64,000 bases of DNA from Thalassotalea eurytherma (lineage in GTDB: Bacteria; Pseudomonadota; Gammaproteobacteria; Enterobacterales; Alteromonadaceae): assembly GCF_030161415.1 (NCBI RefSeq), contig NZ_BSSU01000004.1, positions 62,001 through 126,000 on the forward strand, given 5' to 3'. Positions 18,804 through 28,434 of this stretch are shown one piece after another. The notes under the pieces were generated by a model. That model saw only the letters and a program-made list of their open reading frames with translations. It was not told the DNA's origin and ran no database searches. The translations under genes and the position numbers were made by a program. Within the stretch, counting starts at the first letter, position 1; every line of letters begins with the position of its first letter.

Positions 18804-20252
18804 ATGAGACTTACCGATAAGTTTGATCGCTATATTACCGCTATCTTTTTTGCGACTATTTTTACTGTTATCGCAACGTCTTATTTCACCTTTAAAACAG
18901 TTATTTCTACCTATAATAAGCAACAGCAAGAAGCGACAATCCCTTTATTTTCCTGGATAAACTCTGAAGTCATTAGCCCACTGACGTTATCTAAATATAT
19001 GGCTCAAGATCCTTTATTGATTGAGCTTGTCGAGCAAGAGACATTAAACAAAGCAATGCTTAACAAATTTCTGGAAGTTGTATCGCTCGAAGGTAAATTA
19101 CGCTCATTCATTGCCATAGAGAAACACGGTATGATGATGGATTCAGATGGCTTAACGTTGGATTTTAGCCATCAAGACGCTGAATGGTACCAACGCATTA
19201 AACGTCTTGATAGTAATTACATTGCCGATATTGGTGACTCTGAAAACCCAACGCTTTTCTATGATGTAAAAATGTTTAATGATCAGCAAAACTTTATCGG
19301 CTTTACCGGTGTCGGTGTTGATCTTGATTTGTTTGCCAGTAAGCTATCTGATTTTAAAAATCGATTTGGTTTTGAAGTTTACTTTATTGATAAGGCCGGT
19401 CACATTACGTTATCTACCAATAGTCTAATGAAAACAGAAAGCCACCACCGACGTGACGAGCTTGTTCATATAGAGACATTTCCTTGGTATCAAAGTTATC
19501 AAAACAGTATGTCGAGTAATGTTAATGAATTTACTTACAACGCTGATAAAGAAATATTTACCGTTACCCATCTAGACATTGAAGAGCTTAGTTGGAAAGT
19601 CTTCGTTGTAGCACCGTCTGCAACTAGCCAAAAAACCTTTTGGTTAATACTCCTTAGTCGCTTTGGAATTTTTTTGCTCGTTGCTATGATCTTCTATTTC
19701 GCCTTTTTCTCCGTTTTAGAATTATTTAAAAAGGATATTGTTGCAGATGCAAATATTGATAACTTAACGGGTTTACCAAATCGCACATATGTAGAATGGA
19801 AATTCGAAAAACTATTAGATGAGTACAATGAACTTACCGTGGTTGTTGGAGATATTGACCACTTTAAATCAATTAATGACAATCACGGTCATTTGATTGG
19901 TGATAATATATTGAAACGCATAGCAAAATTATTGAGTGCTGATTTGCGTGATAAAGACATTGTTGCACGTTGGGGCGGTGAAGAGTTCTTAATGCTACTA
20001 CCTGATACCTCACTTGAACAATCTGAGGAAATTTGTGAACGATTAAGACGTAACATTTCAGCATCGCGTTTTTATGGCAAAAGTAAAACAGATCCAATAA
20101 AAGTTACGATGAGTTTTGGTATTAGCCTTGAGCATTGTCAAAAACTAACATTCAGCGACTTTATCGAAAATGCCGATCAAGCCCTATACCTTGCTAAATC
20201 TAACGGGAGAGATCGCGTAGAAACCTTTAAAAGACCAAATAACCACGCGTGA
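18804..20252 (+). CDS. Membrane diguanylate cyclase with periplasmic sensor
   Basis: 482 residues: membrane segment (about 12-32), a periplasmic Cache-like sensor (about 35-275; FIAIEKHGMMMDSDG, GDSENPTLFYDVKM), second membrane segment (about 280-305), then a GGEEF domain. The active-site loop GGEEF is intact at 391-395, and an inhibitory RxxD site (Arg382-Asp385) lies five residues before it, so c-di-GMP synthesis with product inhibition is expected. The ligand is unknown. The gene is monocistronic, with the mutarotase gene convergent 20 bp beyond its stop. Confidence 0.92.
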   Translation: MRLTDKFDRYITAIFFATIFTVIATSYFTFKTVISTYNKQQQEATIPLFSWINSEVISPLTLSKYMAQDPLLIELVEQETLNKAMLNKFLEVVSLEGKLRSFIAIEKHGMMMDSDGLTLDFSHQDAEWYQRIKRLDSNYIADIGDSENPTLFYDVKMFNDQQNFIGFTGVGVDLDLFASKLSDFKNRFGFEVYFIDKAGHITLSTNSLMKTESHHRRDELVHIETFPWYQSYQNSMSSNVNEFTYNADKEIFTVTHLDIEELSWKVFVVAPSATSQKTFWLILLSRFGIFLLVAMIFYFAFFSVLELFKKDIVADANIDNLTGLPNRTYVEWKFEKLLDEYNELTVVVGDIDHFKSINDNHGHLIGDNILKRIAKLLSADLRDKDIVARWGGEEFLMLLPDTSLEQSEEICERLRRNISASRFYGKSKTDPIKVTMSFGISLEHCQKLTFSDFIENADQALYLAKSNGRDRVETFKRPNNHA

Positions 20253-20272
20253 TTCAAGCTTACGCTTGCTTG

Positions 20273-21163
20273 CTAGATCGCTTGAATGGCTATTTTCTGA
20301 CTTACTTCATAAGACTGACCAGCGGCTAAGGTTAACGGCTTGGTAAAGCCTGCCTCTAAGCAAACAAAATGCTGTTCGCCTCGCGGATGAATATCACTCA
20401 TCGAGCTAGCTACCTCTTGTCCTGGGTTCCATAACACCCAATCTTGTGTTCCCTTCGTTGAAATAACGAGTTTTCGGTTGAAACCATAATCGAGCAAGGC
20501 TAATGCTTCATTACTTTTGTAAACTCTATCTTTTGGACCTCGACAATCAATTAAGCGCGTACACCTCTCACTGTCGGTAAGTTTGTCGTAATAAGGAATA
20601 TTTGTTAAGTTTGGCACACATGCTTGCTCAGGCTGACTAACGTGAAAATAACTATGTAACGCGCCACTGTGTTCAAAAGCCTGCTCACCTAGATTATCTA
20701 TTTTCAATGTTTGCTTAAATACGTCACCAAAAAATAAGGTTTGTGTCAGCTTAAAGCGATAAGGCCAAGTTTTAGCTAAGCTTTCACCAGCGAAGGTCAA
20801 AATCAAGCTAACACCATCATCATTCGATGATACATCTGCTAATTGCCAAATACTCGTGCGGGTAAATCCGTGATTAACTTCACCCACCTTAGGGCCAAAC
20901 CAAGGCCAACATAAAGGGATTCCGCCACGAATTGCACTGCCTTGCGCGTATTTCGTCGCTTCAGAAAGCCAAAATACTTCACGTTGACTCGTTGGCTGCC
21001 AACTTAATACATGGCCAGCATATAAAGAGACAATGGCTTTACAACGAGAATGGATTATTTCTATTGTATCGATGCCTTCGGATAAGGAAATTTGGTTAAT
21101 TTGACAGTTATCTTGATTTACTAATGATTGAGTTGTTTGAGCAGTGTTAGTCATGTTAGTCAT
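20273..21163 (-). CDS. D-hexose-6-phosphate mutarotase (YeaD-like)
   Basis: Interconverts anomers of glucose-6-phosphate and related hexose-6-phosphates. The aldose-1-epimerase fold of the YeaD type is shown by VFWLSEATKYAQGSAIRGGIPLC-type N-terminal core, the PWFGP motif, the catalytic His in GALHSYFHVS, and the C-terminal VCLEAG glutamate. A TTG at 21169 could extend it; the ATG at 21163 is preferred (296 residues). A repeated ATGACTAAC at the very start makes the first in-frame ATG ambiguous by three codons. Confidence 0.9.
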   Translation of the reverse strand: MTNMTNTAQTTQSLVNQDNCQINQISLSEGIDTIEIIHSRCKAIVSLYAGHVLSWQPTSQREVFWLSEATKYAQGSAIRGGIPLCWPWFGPKVGEVNHGFTRTSIWQLADVSSNDDGVSLILTFAGESLAKTWPYRFKLTQTLFFGDVFKQTLKIDNLGEQAFEHSGALHSYFHVSQPEQACVPNLTNIPYYDKLTDSERCTRLIDCRGPKDRVYKSNEALALLDYGFNRKLVISTKGTQDWVLWNPGQEVASSMSDIHPRGEQHFVCLEAGFTKPLTLAAGQSYEVSQKIAIQAI

Positions 21164-21254
21164 GTTCAATACTATTTTCTTTTACTTTACCGTTTCTCAA
21201 TGCTGTAAGAAAGCCTAAAAGTATTCTGCAACGCTTTAACCCACTTGTTATTTC

Positions 21255-21283
21255 CCATAAAAAAAGCCACATAGTGTGGCTTT
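21255..21283 (-). terminator. Terminator of the amidohydrolase operon
   Basis: AAAGCCACA (21263-21271), loop TAG, TGTGGCTTT (21275-21283); on the minus strand it ends in a run of T. It lies 20 bp after the stop of the second amidohydrolase gene. Confidence 0.85.
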
Positions 21284-21302
21284 ATAAAAAAACGAAATTA
21301 AC

Positions 21303-22538
21303 TTACTTCGTATAAGCTCTTGGCATATCGCTAGTTGCCATATAACGATCTCTCAACTTATCAGAGCGTGATTGCGTTGACACTTCTTTGCCATCAATCC
21401 AAATTTTATCCACCTTAGTACTTAATTCAAATGGATCAGCGCTCCACAGCACTAAATCAGCTGTTTTACCAACAGCGATCTCACCGGTGTTTAAGCCAAA
21501 GACTTCAGCAACATTTGATGTAATTGCTTCAAGTGCTTGCTCGCGTGATAAACCATTTGCAATGGCATTACCTGCATTAAAGCGCAACTGATACATATTG
21601 TGAGTGTCACCCCCAGATGTCATCACAACTTTTACACCTGCCTCAGTTAATTTAGCGGCATTGTCTAAAGAGGTATTCAACGCGTCAAAACTAGACGGTA
21701 AGTTATCTAAGGCATTGATGATTACTGGAACCTCAGCCTTTGCTAACTGCTCAGCTACTACAACCGCATCAGCAGCACTGCTAATCGCAATGTTTAAGCC
21801 AAATTGCTCTTTCAATTTAATGATATTTAGCAATTCGCTCGCGCGATCAGCATAAACAACCATTAACTTCTCGCCTGATAAAAGTGCTTCAAGCACTTTC
21901 TCATCACGCTTTAATTCGCTTTCTTTCTTGTCATCTTTTTTAGCCTTAGCCATTTTGTCTTGAAAGTCAGAAAGTTTATTCATCAGTTTTTGTAAATTAG
22001 TTGCACGAGAACCTTTGCTCTCAGCTCCTAGCTCCAAATAAACGGCATTGTTAGCAACACGCACGCTATCAAAGCCGCCAGATAAATCGGCATGGAAGAT
22101 TTGACCTTTAAACATGTTGTCACCACCGCGAGGTGATACCATGCTTGAAGTAATACCACCTTTACGGGTATAGGCGATAACCGTAGATTTAGGATTGAAC
22201 GCTAGACTTGGGTCAAAGGTAATGTCGGCACTTTTAGCGCCAGCATCACGGCTACGAGATACCGCGCCGACCTCAACCAAGCCTAAGTTATTCATGGCAT
22301 TGATAATACCAGGCGTTAAGTTTTTACCTTCGGCATCAATAACTGTATCTGCTGATACGCTTTCTGGGTTAATTGCCGTGATTTTTCCGCCTTCAACGAT
22401 TACGGTAGCGTTTTGTAAAACACCCTGCTCACCCGCTGTATGAACCGTTGCATTGGTAATTGCTAAGCTTTGAGCATTAACCCATGTAGAAGTCGCTGCA
22501 AGTGCTAACGTTAGTAGTGATGATTTAAATAATTTCAT
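21303..22538 (-). CDS. Exported amidohydrolase-like protein lacking metal ligands
   Basis: 411 residues with a Sec signal peptide (LFKSSLLTLALAATSTWVNA). The scaffold is an amidohydrolase/imidazolonepropionase barrel: NATVHTAGEQG start, ITAINPESV, and the C-terminal TGEIAVGKTADLVLWSADPF. However the usual HxH is replaced by NAMNN (TPGIINAMNNLGL), the two later His positions read VYAD and SSAAD, and only the late Asp region TSGGDTH survives. Residues 185-215 are Lys/Asp-rich and probably a surface helix. It follows the ligand-complete homologue by 11 bp, so I infer a non-catalytic partner or paralogue acting with it in the periplasm. Simple frame decay is excluded because the frame is intact. 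Confidence 0.85.
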   Translation of the reverse strand: MKLFKSSLLTLALAATSTWVNAQSLAITNATVHTAGEQGVLQNATVIVEGGKITAINPESVSADTVIDAEGKNLTPGIINAMNNLGLVEVGAVSRSRDAGAKSADITFDPSLAFNPKSTVIAYTRKGGITSSMVSPRGGDNMFKGQIFHADLSGGFDSVRVANNAVYLELGAESKGSRATNLQKLMNKLSDFQDKMAKAKKDDKKESELKRDEKVLEALLSGEKLMVVYADRASELLNIIKLKEQFGLNIAISSAADAVVVAEQLAKAEVPVIINALDNLPSSFDALNTSLDNAAKLTEAGVKVVMTSGGDTHNMYQLRFNAGNAIANGLSREQALEAITSNVAEVFGLNTGEIAVGKTADLVLWSADPFELSTKVDKIWIDGKEVSTQSRSDKLRDRYMATSDMPRAYTK

Positions 22539-22549
22539 GATGCAGCTCC

Positions 22550-23932
22550 TTATTCTTGACCTAGTAGAAAATCACTTTTCGCTTGATACTTGTCATCAAA
22601 ACGATCGTAAACTTTCGCGCCATCAACAAATACTTGTTCAGCTTGTGCATAAACGCTAAACGGACTTTGATTCCAAAGTACAACGTCTGCGTTTTTACCA
22701 ACTTCTAAACTACCCGTTGTTTTCTCAACACCAAGCGATTTAGCTGCGTTATAAGTAATCCATGTGATTGCGTCTTCTTCTTTCAAGCTAAAGCCATTCT
22801 CATTGGCACGGAACATAATCTTACCGGCTTCTTGGTTCAAGCGTTGAATTGTTGAAGATGAATCAGAGTGAACAATTGCACATGAATTAGGCTTGCCGTC
22901 TACGATTGCAACGTTTTCTTGCACCATATCGTATGCTTCCATTTTAAAGCCCCACCAATCTGGCCACATTGCTGCACAGTTACCATTTTCAGCAAGTAAA
23001 TCTGCAATTTTATATCCTTCAATGGCATGGTGGAAGGTACCCGAGTGGTAATTAAACTCTTTACCAAGGTCAATCATCATTGCCATTTCTTCAGCTTTAT
23101 AACAATGGTTATGAATCATGATATCGCCATCTAAAACACCCATTAAGGTATCTAATTCAATATCACGGGTTGGCGCTGTTGGGTTTTTACCTGCATCATA
23201 ATCAGCATTGTACTTATCCCAAGCACGCTTATATTCAGCGGCTTCAGCAAAAGCCATGCGATAACCTGCCATATTACCCATACGTGTTGAAGGCGCTACT
23301 TTTCTGCTACCGTAAACACGCTTAGGGTTTTCACCACAAGCCATTTTCAAACCATAAGGCGCTTCTGGAAATTTCATTCCCTGCATCGTATGACTAGGCA
23401 CGTTTCGTAACGTTACACCACGACCACCAAATAAGTTGGCTGAGCCGGGTAAAATTTGAAGGGTTGTAATACCACCAGCTCGCGCGGCTTCAAAGCCTGG
23501 ATCTTGCGGCCAAATGCCATGTTCAGCCCATACTTCTGAAGTATTAGGCCCTGTCATCTCATTACCATCTGAATGAGACTCAACGCTTGGGCTTGGGTAA
23601 ACACCTAAGTGAGAGTGTACGTCGATAATACCAGGTGTTATCCACTTACCTGTTGCATCAACTTCTGTTGCATTGCTTTTTGAAAGGTTTTGGCCAATTT
23701 CAGCGATCTTACCGTCAACTAATAAAACATCGCTATTTTCAAGGCGCTCACCTGTGCCAGTTAAAACAGTGGCATTTTTTAATAATGTTGCGCTTGACGG
23801 TAACGCTTTATAAGAACTTGGAAATGGGTTTTTATTGATGCTGACCCTAGGGTCTTGTTTTTCTGACTGCATACAGGCAGTAAGTGCTAGTGACATACCA
23901 GCAACTAATAACGTTGGTACAAATTTTTGCAT
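22550..23932 (-). CDS. Amidohydrolase family lipoprotein
   Basis: 460 residues with a lipoprotein signal (lipobox LTAC, Cys20). The amidohydrolase metal ligands are present: HSH in IDVHSHLGVYPSP, a candidate carbamylated Lys in YGLKMACGEN, His in MIHNHCY, His in GTFHHAIEG and Asp in IVHSDSS. The C-terminus closes with the small beta domain (GSLEVGKNADVVLWNQSPF). Relatives include imidazolonepropionase-like and peptidase-like enzymes of Alteromonadales; the substrate is unknown. It is the first gene of a pair with the ligand-less homologue 11 bp downstream. Confidence 0.88.
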   Translation of the reverse strand: MQKFVPTLLVAGMSLALTACMQSEKQDPRVSINKNPFPSSYKALPSSATLLKNATVLTGTGERLENSDVLLVDGKIAEIGQNLSKSNATEVDATGKWITPGIIDVHSHLGVYPSPSVESHSDGNEMTGPNTSEVWAEHGIWPQDPGFEAARAGGITTLQILPGSANLFGGRGVTLRNVPSHTMQGMKFPEAPYGLKMACGENPKRVYGSRKVAPSTRMGNMAGYRMAFAEAAEYKRAWDKYNADYDAGKNPTAPTRDIELDTLMGVLDGDIMIHNHCYKAEEMAMMIDLGKEFNYHSGTFHHAIEGYKIADLLAENGNCAAMWPDWWGFKMEAYDMVQENVAIVDGKPNSCAIVHSDSSSTIQRLNQEAGKIMFRANENGFSLKEEDAITWITYNAAKSLGVEKTTGSLEVGKNADVVLWNQSPFSVYAQAEQVFVDGAKVYDRFDDKYQAKSDFLLGQE

Positions 23933-24115
23933 TATTGAGGTCCCATGGTTGTTTCTGCAATTATGCGAACAACTTCATCGTTAGAATAGTTAGTTTATAG
24001 AACTTGCACACAGACCTTATATCTATTTTAAAAAAACAACAATAGTAAATTCGAACGCTAGATTAATTTATCGACAAGTTGATGATTTTTCACGATACAA
24101 CGTTTCAAAAAGCCA

Positions 24116-24712
24116 CTATTTAGTGAAAATTTTATGTATGCGATCTTTTCTTAGCCACAATAAAACAAACGTTATAACTATGTATAACCCTGGCTCAATT
24201 AACTCTGACTTTACTGACCAATAAAAGTGAATAGCAACAAGCGTCACAATAATATAATTACCATAATGAAGTTTCTGCCAACGGCTTTTCATTTTTCGTT
24301 TGATTACGCCTATTGAAGTAACAGCCATGGGTACTAACCACAAAAAGGCCAACATACCGATTGTGATGTAAGGGCGCTCTAGAATTTCTTTGATAATTAA
24401 TTGCCATTCAAATTGCAAATCAAAGGCAATAAAACTTAACAGATGACATGAAGCATAGGTAAAGGCATAAAGTCCTAACAACCTCCTAACCTGCATTAAA
24501 TAGCCAAGTTTGAAGCGTTGTGCAATTGGTGTGACGGTTAATGTAATTAACAATAAATTAAAGGCACCTATGCCAGTAAAATGGATAATCGCCTTAACAG
24601 GATCACCACCAAGTTGATCGCCTATCGCTAGGTAATATTGACTGATCAATAAACCAAGGGCAATAACATGAATAACACTCTTAATCAGGAAAATTTTTTT
24701 TGACACCGTCAC
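24116..24712 (-). CDS. msrQ: Heme-binding membrane subunit MsrQ
   Basis: 198 residues, six predicted membrane helices, b-type heme subunit that passes quinone electrons to periplasmic MsrP for repair of methionine sulfoxide. Family landmarks: GDPVKAIIHFTG, RRLLGLYAFTYASCHLLSF (heme His) and KLHYGNYIIVTLVAIHFYWSVK (heme His). A GTG at 24712 is the likely start, 13 bp after the msrP stop, and a second GTG lies two codons later. Operon msrP-msrQ as in enterics. Confidence 0.93.
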   Translation of the reverse strand: MTVSKKIFLIKSVIHVIALGLLISQYYLAIGDQLGGDPVKAIIHFTGIGAFNLLLITLTVTPIAQRFKLGYLMQVRRLLGLYAFTYASCHLLSFIAFDLQFEWQLIIKEILERPYITIGMLAFLWLVPMAVTSIGVIKRKMKSRWQKLHYGNYIIVTLVAIHFYWSVKSELIEPGLYIVITFVLLWLRKDRIHKIFTK

Positions 24713-24725
24713 ACGACTACCACGC

Positions 24726-25727
24726 TTAATAATACTTGTTTAAATCCATACCTTTGTACATGTGAGCTACTTCTTCACCATAGCCATTATACATTTGCGT
24801 ATCAATACGGTTTTGCGCGAATAAGCCACCAGAGGTAATACGACGTTCACGTGCTTGGCTCCATCTTGGGTGAGCAACAGTAGGGTTAACATTGGCGTAA
24901 AAGCCATATTCATGTGGTGCAAGTATATTCCATGTTGTTGGCGGCATCTGGTCAGTCAGTTTAATAGAAACAATTGACTTGATGCTCTTAAAGCCATACT
25001 TCCATGGCACAACTAACCTTATCGGCGCGCCATTTTGTGGTGGTAGCGTTTTACCATACAAACCGACACTTAAAAAACTTAACTCATTCATCGCTTCATC
25101 TAAACGCAGGCCTTCTTTATATGGGTAATCAATGCCGCCGCCAAGTCGTCGATTAGACTGACCAGACATTTGTTTAGGATCATAAAGTGTTTCAAAAGCA
25201 ACGTACTTCGCTTTACTGTTTGGTTGAGCTTGTTTGATTAACGAAGCTAATGAAAAGCCAATCCAAGGAATCACCATTGACCAGGTTTCAACACAGCGTA
25301 ACCGATAAATCCGCTCTTCAAGCGTAAAGCGTTTGAATAGATCGTCGTAATCTAATGTCAGTGGCTTTTCAACTTCACCGGAGATTGTTAATTGCCATGG
25401 ATTTACGTTAAATGATTGAGATAGTTCTGCAGGTTGATTTTTTTGTGCGCCAAATTCATAGAAGTTGTTATGGCTAATCACCTTTTGTTCAGGGGTTAGC
25501 TTATCTAAGCCTGGCGTTGCTTTTTCAAACGCCAAAGATCGTAATTTAGCTGTTTGTTTTTCATCACCAAACCAATCAACGGCTGCATTAGCTTTAACAG
25601 GAGCTAACAAACTTGACGCACCAACAAAACCAAGCGACTTTAGTAATGTGCGACGTTGTTGATAGATTTTTTCATCAGTAACCTGATGCTCTTGCAGTTG
25701 AGATTTTTTTGATGACTTGATCAGCAT
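24726..25727 (-). CDS. msrP: Periplasmic methionine sulfoxide reductase catalytic subunit
   Basis: Molybdopterin enzyme that reduces methionine sulfoxide in periplasmic proteins. A Tat signal is visible ([15 protein letters not shown]). The molybdenum-coordinating Cys lies in [11 protein letters not shown], and family segments [15 protein letters not shown] and [10 protein letters not shown] are present. The ATG at 25727, with AGGG seven bases upstream, is preferred over the one at 25742, which has no ribosome-binding site and would lengthen the segment ahead of the Tat motif. It heads the msrP-msrQ operon. Confidence 0.95.
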   Translation of the reverse strand: MLIKSSKKSQLQEHQVTDEKIYQQRRTLLKSLGFVGASSLLAPVKANAAVDWFGDEKQTAKLRSLAFEKATPGLDKLTPEQKVISHNNFYEFGAQKNQPAELSQSFNVNPWQLTISGEVEKPLTLDYDDLFKRFTLEERIYRLRCVETWSMVIPWIGFSLASLIKQAQPNSKAKYVAFETLYDPKQMSGQSNRRLGGGIDYPYKEGLRLDEAMNELSFLSVGLYGKTLPPQNGAPIRLVVPWKYGFKSIKSIVSIKLTDQMPPTTWNILAPHEYGFYANVNPTVAHPRWSQARERRITSGGLFAQNRIDTQMYNGYGEEVAHMYKGMDLNKYY

Positions 25728-25801
25728 ATAAGGCCCTAACATTAATGAACTTAATTATTAAGACCTTATACGAATGGAATAACTTTCCTGATTAGAAAAA
25801 T

Positions 25802-26161
25802 TTAAGAAAAGTTTTTATTGAGGTAAGCGATAATGTCATTAGATTCATACAGCCAAGTTGCGTCGCCATTATCATTTTCAATTTTTAAGCAAGGTACTTT
25901 CCGTTTGCCGCCTTCAGCTACGAGCTCATCTAGATTTGATTGCTGGTGAATATTGCGTAATTCAATGTTTAAACCTTGTCTTTTCATTGCTCGTCTTACT
26001 TTGACGCAAAATGGGCATGCAGCTAGCTGGTATAAACTTAAATGCTCAGTCGCTTTGTCTAAATCAGCTTGCTCTTGAGCACTGCGCTTAGGCTTGCTTG
26101 GTGAAAAAATAAAATCAAAGAATAAAATGATGCGGCCAATTAGCCAACGAATAACTTTCAT
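25802..26161 (-). CDS. Glutaredoxin-like protein with N-terminal hydrophobic helix
   Basis: 119 residues: an N-terminal hydrophobic segment (about 5-20; LIGRIILFFDFIF), a short basic linker, then a glutaredoxin/GST-N thioredoxin fold with the redox motif CPFC at about residue 55 (YQLAACPFCVKVRRAM), cis-Pro in KRKVPCLKI and the glutathione-contacting YESNDIIAYL. It probably reduces disulfides or glutathionylated proteins at the membrane surface. It lies just upstream of msrPQ on the same strand, but 74 bp separate them and a functional link is only suggestive. Confidence 0.85.
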   Translation of the reverse strand: MKVIRWLIGRIILFFDFIFSPSKPKRSAQEQADLDKATEHLSLYQLAACPFCVKVRRAMKRQGLNIELRNIHQQSNLDELVAEGGKRKVPCLKIENDNGDATWLYESNDIIAYLNKNFS

Positions 26162-26210
26162 TAATACTGCCTTAAGTTAGTAGTGGTGATTTAACATGTG
26201 AGTGAAATAA

Positions 26211-26762
26211 TTACCACATTAAATCGTCTGGAATCTGGAAGTCTGCATAAGGATCATCTTCATCTACTTGCTCATCTACTTGACGATCGTTTTTCAACAG
26301 CACAACACTTTCATCAATGGTAGCTAGCTTGTCAGCAGTTTCTGACGTCACAACATAAGATGTTTCATCTAAACCACAAACGGCAAGACGCCCTTTCACT
26401 AATGCTTGATGAACTTGCTCATTTACATGTAGCTTTTTCACTTTTGTGCCAAAGGTGTAGTTGTACTCAAGATCGCCGACGATATCTGATAACGAGTGAT
26501 GAGTGAGTATCTGCAGAACACGTTGATGCTGCTCTTTTTGCGCGAGCTCAGCTTTTCTTTGCTCATTCAGCGCTTTATCCTTCGCTTGCTTCTCAGCTTG
26601 TTGCTTTGCTAAGTCTTGTTTGACCTGCTCTTGCAAACTTTCTTGTACTTGCGCACCGCTGCGTTTTTGCTTATTTTTTTTACGTTTATCGCTGTTGGCT
26701 TGACGTGCTTTTTGTTTTGTCGTGAGGCCGGCTTTGAGTAATTGATCTTGTAAAGAAGGCAT
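26211..26762 (-). CDS. DUF2058 family protein (YaiL-like)
   Basis: 183 residues of the DUF2058/YaiL family, annotated elsewhere as nucleoprotein or polynucleotide-associated. The N-terminus is rich in Lys, Gln and Ala (roughly residues 15-80) and probably a long charged helix or coiled coil (NSDKRKKNKQKRSG, ELAQKEQHQRVLQ). The conserved C-terminal core has YNYTFGTKVKKLHV and PDDLMW at the end. Cytoplasmic; function not established. Confidence 0.85.
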   Translation of the reverse strand: MPSLQDQLLKAGLTTKQKARQANSDKRKKNKQKRSGAQVQESLQEQVKQDLAKQQAEKQAKDKALNEQRKAELAQKEQHQRVLQILTHHSLSDIVGDLEYNYTFGTKVKKLHVNEQVHQALVKGRLAVCGLDETSYVVTSETADKLATIDESVVLLKNDRQVDEQVDEDDPYADFQIPDDLMW

Positions 26763-26869
26763 ACGGGTACCACTTAAATAGTTAATTAGTGCGATTTTAA
26801 CAAGGTTCGATACAATGAGCGAGCTTTGATCTTAGCATTTAACACGGCAACACCAGAAAAGGAAACCGC

Positions 26870-27118
26870 ATGGATTTATTATCACTTTCACCGATTCAAA
26901 AAGAACGATTAATAGGACAATTTCAAAACTATTTTAACGATGAATTGTCAATGGACTTGGGGCAATTTGATGTTGAGTTTTTATTAAGCTTTATCGAAAA
27001 AAACCTCGGTAGCGCATACTACAATAAAGGACTAAACGACGCCCAAGCATTGATGTTAGCCAAAGTAGAGATCTTAACTGAGTCAGTCGTAGAGCTGGAA
27101 AGGCCTTGTGCAATCTAG
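26870..27118 (+). CDS. DUF2164 family protein
   Basis: 82 residues matching DUF2164: IQKERLIGQFQNYFNDELSMDLGQFDVEFLLSFI and YYNKGLNDAQALM are the conserved parts. AAAGGA lies well before the ATG. The family is small and soluble with no known function. It is divergent from the yaiL-like gene and not part of an obvious operon. Confidence 0.85.
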   Translation: MDLLSLSPIQKERLIGQFQNYFNDELSMDLGQFDVEFLLSFIEKNLGSAYYNKGLNDAQALMLAKVEILTESVVELERPCAI

Positions 27119-27157
27119 CAATGAGAAAGTTGTCGACGCTCGCTCGATATTTAATTC

Positions 27158-27586
27158 TTAGCCGTTAGTCTCTGGTTTTGATGTTGGCTTAGTTTCTGTA
27201 TTTGCCACGTCTTCGCTTAACGGTAGCTTAGCTAAAAAGTAAATCGGCCAACTAACTAGCGAAACAACTAATAGTTTGAGATACCACGCTTGAAGAATAT
27301 AAAAGGACCAGCCACAGGTAACGATGATTGAAAAGATCGCGATACGCTTTGCTCTGCGGGGAATACTTCTCGTTGTTTGCCAATGATAAATAAGCGGTCC
27401 AAAGGTAGGGTTGTTCAACAACCATTGATGCAGACGTGGCGAGGACTTTGCAAAACAGGCTCCGGCAACAATCAAAAATGGCGTGGTGGGTAAAATAGGT
27501 AAAAATACGCCAAGTGTTGCGAGTACGACAAACGCTAGCCCTAAAAGAGTATAAAGCCAGCGAGGCAGTTTGATATTCTTCAACAT
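27158..27586 (-). CDS. ybaN: YbaN family inner membrane protein (DUF454)
   Basis: 142 residues, with membrane segments at about 8-45 and 85-115. The DUF454 signature is clear: GVFLPILPTTPFLIVAGACFAKSSPRLHQWLLNNPTFGPLI followed by the RSIPRRAKRIAI basic stretch. Function unknown. It begins 20 bp after the mazG stop on the same strand and may be the last gene of relA-mazG-ybaN. Confidence 0.85.
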   Translation of the reverse strand: MLKNIKLPRWLYTLLGLAFVVLATLGVFLPILPTTPFLIVAGACFAKSSPRLHQWLLNNPTFGPLIYHWQTTRSIPRRAKRIAIFSIIVTCGWSFYILQAWYLKLLVVSLVSWPIYFLAKLPLSEDVANTETKPTSKPETNG

Positions 27587-27606
27587 AAAATTCCGGCTTA
27601 TAACAG

Positions 27607-28434
27607 CTAGTTTTTAGCTATTTCAGCTTGTTTAACTTGCTGCCAAAAAGCCTCGAGTTCCTCTAAGTTGAAATCTTGAACCTGAGCATCTTTTTGCTGT
27701 GCTAGGTGTTCAACTTGCTCAAAACGTTTAGAAAACTTTTGATTTGCGGCGCGCAATAAACTTTCAGGATCTTGTTTGGCGTGGCGGCATAAATTAACAA
27801 CCGCGAACATCAAATCACCTAACTCTTGATTTAAAGGTTCACCGCCAGTTTTTAACTCCGCTTTAACTTCAGCAACTTCTTCTTCAACTTTGGCAAAGAC
27901 ATCGTCAATGTTATGCCAATCAAAACCAACGTGGGCACAACGTTTTTGAATTTTATTTGCTTGAGATAATGCAGGTAAACTTTTCGGAATATCAGCAAGA
28001 ATACTTAATTGTTGTGTATTATTTTTTTGCGCTCGCTCTTTTGCTTTTTCGTTTTCCCAATTTGCTTTTATTTGAGCATCAGTGGTTGACTCACTGTCGC
28101 TAAACACATGAGGATGGCGCCTAATCAATTTTTCACAGACGTTTTCAATCACACCATCAAAACTCAACACCTGCTGCTCTTCACCCAGTTGGCTATAAAA
28201 AATCACCTGAAACAGCAAATCACCAAGTTCTTTTTCCAACTCGACAAAGTCTTCAAGTGCTATTGCGTCAGCAACTTCGTAAGCTTCTTCAATGGTATGA
28301 GGCACTATGGTGGCAAAAGTTTGTTTAATATCCCACGGGCAACCTGTAGCAGGGTCACGCAATTGCGCCATTATCCAACGCAGTTTTTCAATAGACGCAG
28401 GTGCTGAAATCATATTTTCGTGTCTAACCTTCAC
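27607..28434 (-). CDS. mazG: Nucleoside triphosphate pyrophosphohydrolase MazG
   Basis: Hydrolyses (d)NTPs to monophosphates; in E. coli linked to lowering ppGpp. Two tandem MazG domains: the first at about 15-125 (CPWDIKQTFATIVPHTIEEAYEV, with EExxE and the ELGDLLFQVIFYS box), the second at about 165-260 (EEEVAEVKAEL, ELGDLMFAVVNLCRH). A GTG at 28434 overlaps the relA stop by four bases; an ATG at 28413 is an alternative that would shorten the product to 268 residues. It is translationally linked to relA as in enterics, without mazEF in between. Confidence 0.93.
   Translation of the reverse strand: MKVRHENMISAPASIEKLRWIMAQLRDPATGCPWDIKQTFATIVPHTIEEAYEVADAIALEDFVELEKELGDLLFQVIFYSQLGEEQQVLSFDGVIENVCEKLIRRHPHVFSDSESTTDAQIKANWENEKAKERAQKNNTQQLSILADIPKSLPALSQANKIQKRCAHVGFDWHNIDDVFAKVEEEVAEVKAELKTGGEPLNQELGDLMFAVVNLCRHAKQDPESLLRAANQKFSKRFEQVEHLAQQKDAQVQDFNLEELEAFWQQVKQAEIAKN

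Noticed and set aside
20255-20285. Inverted repeat CAAGC..GCTTG between the diguanylate cyclase and mutarotase genes
   Set aside because: Short stem without T-tail on either strand.
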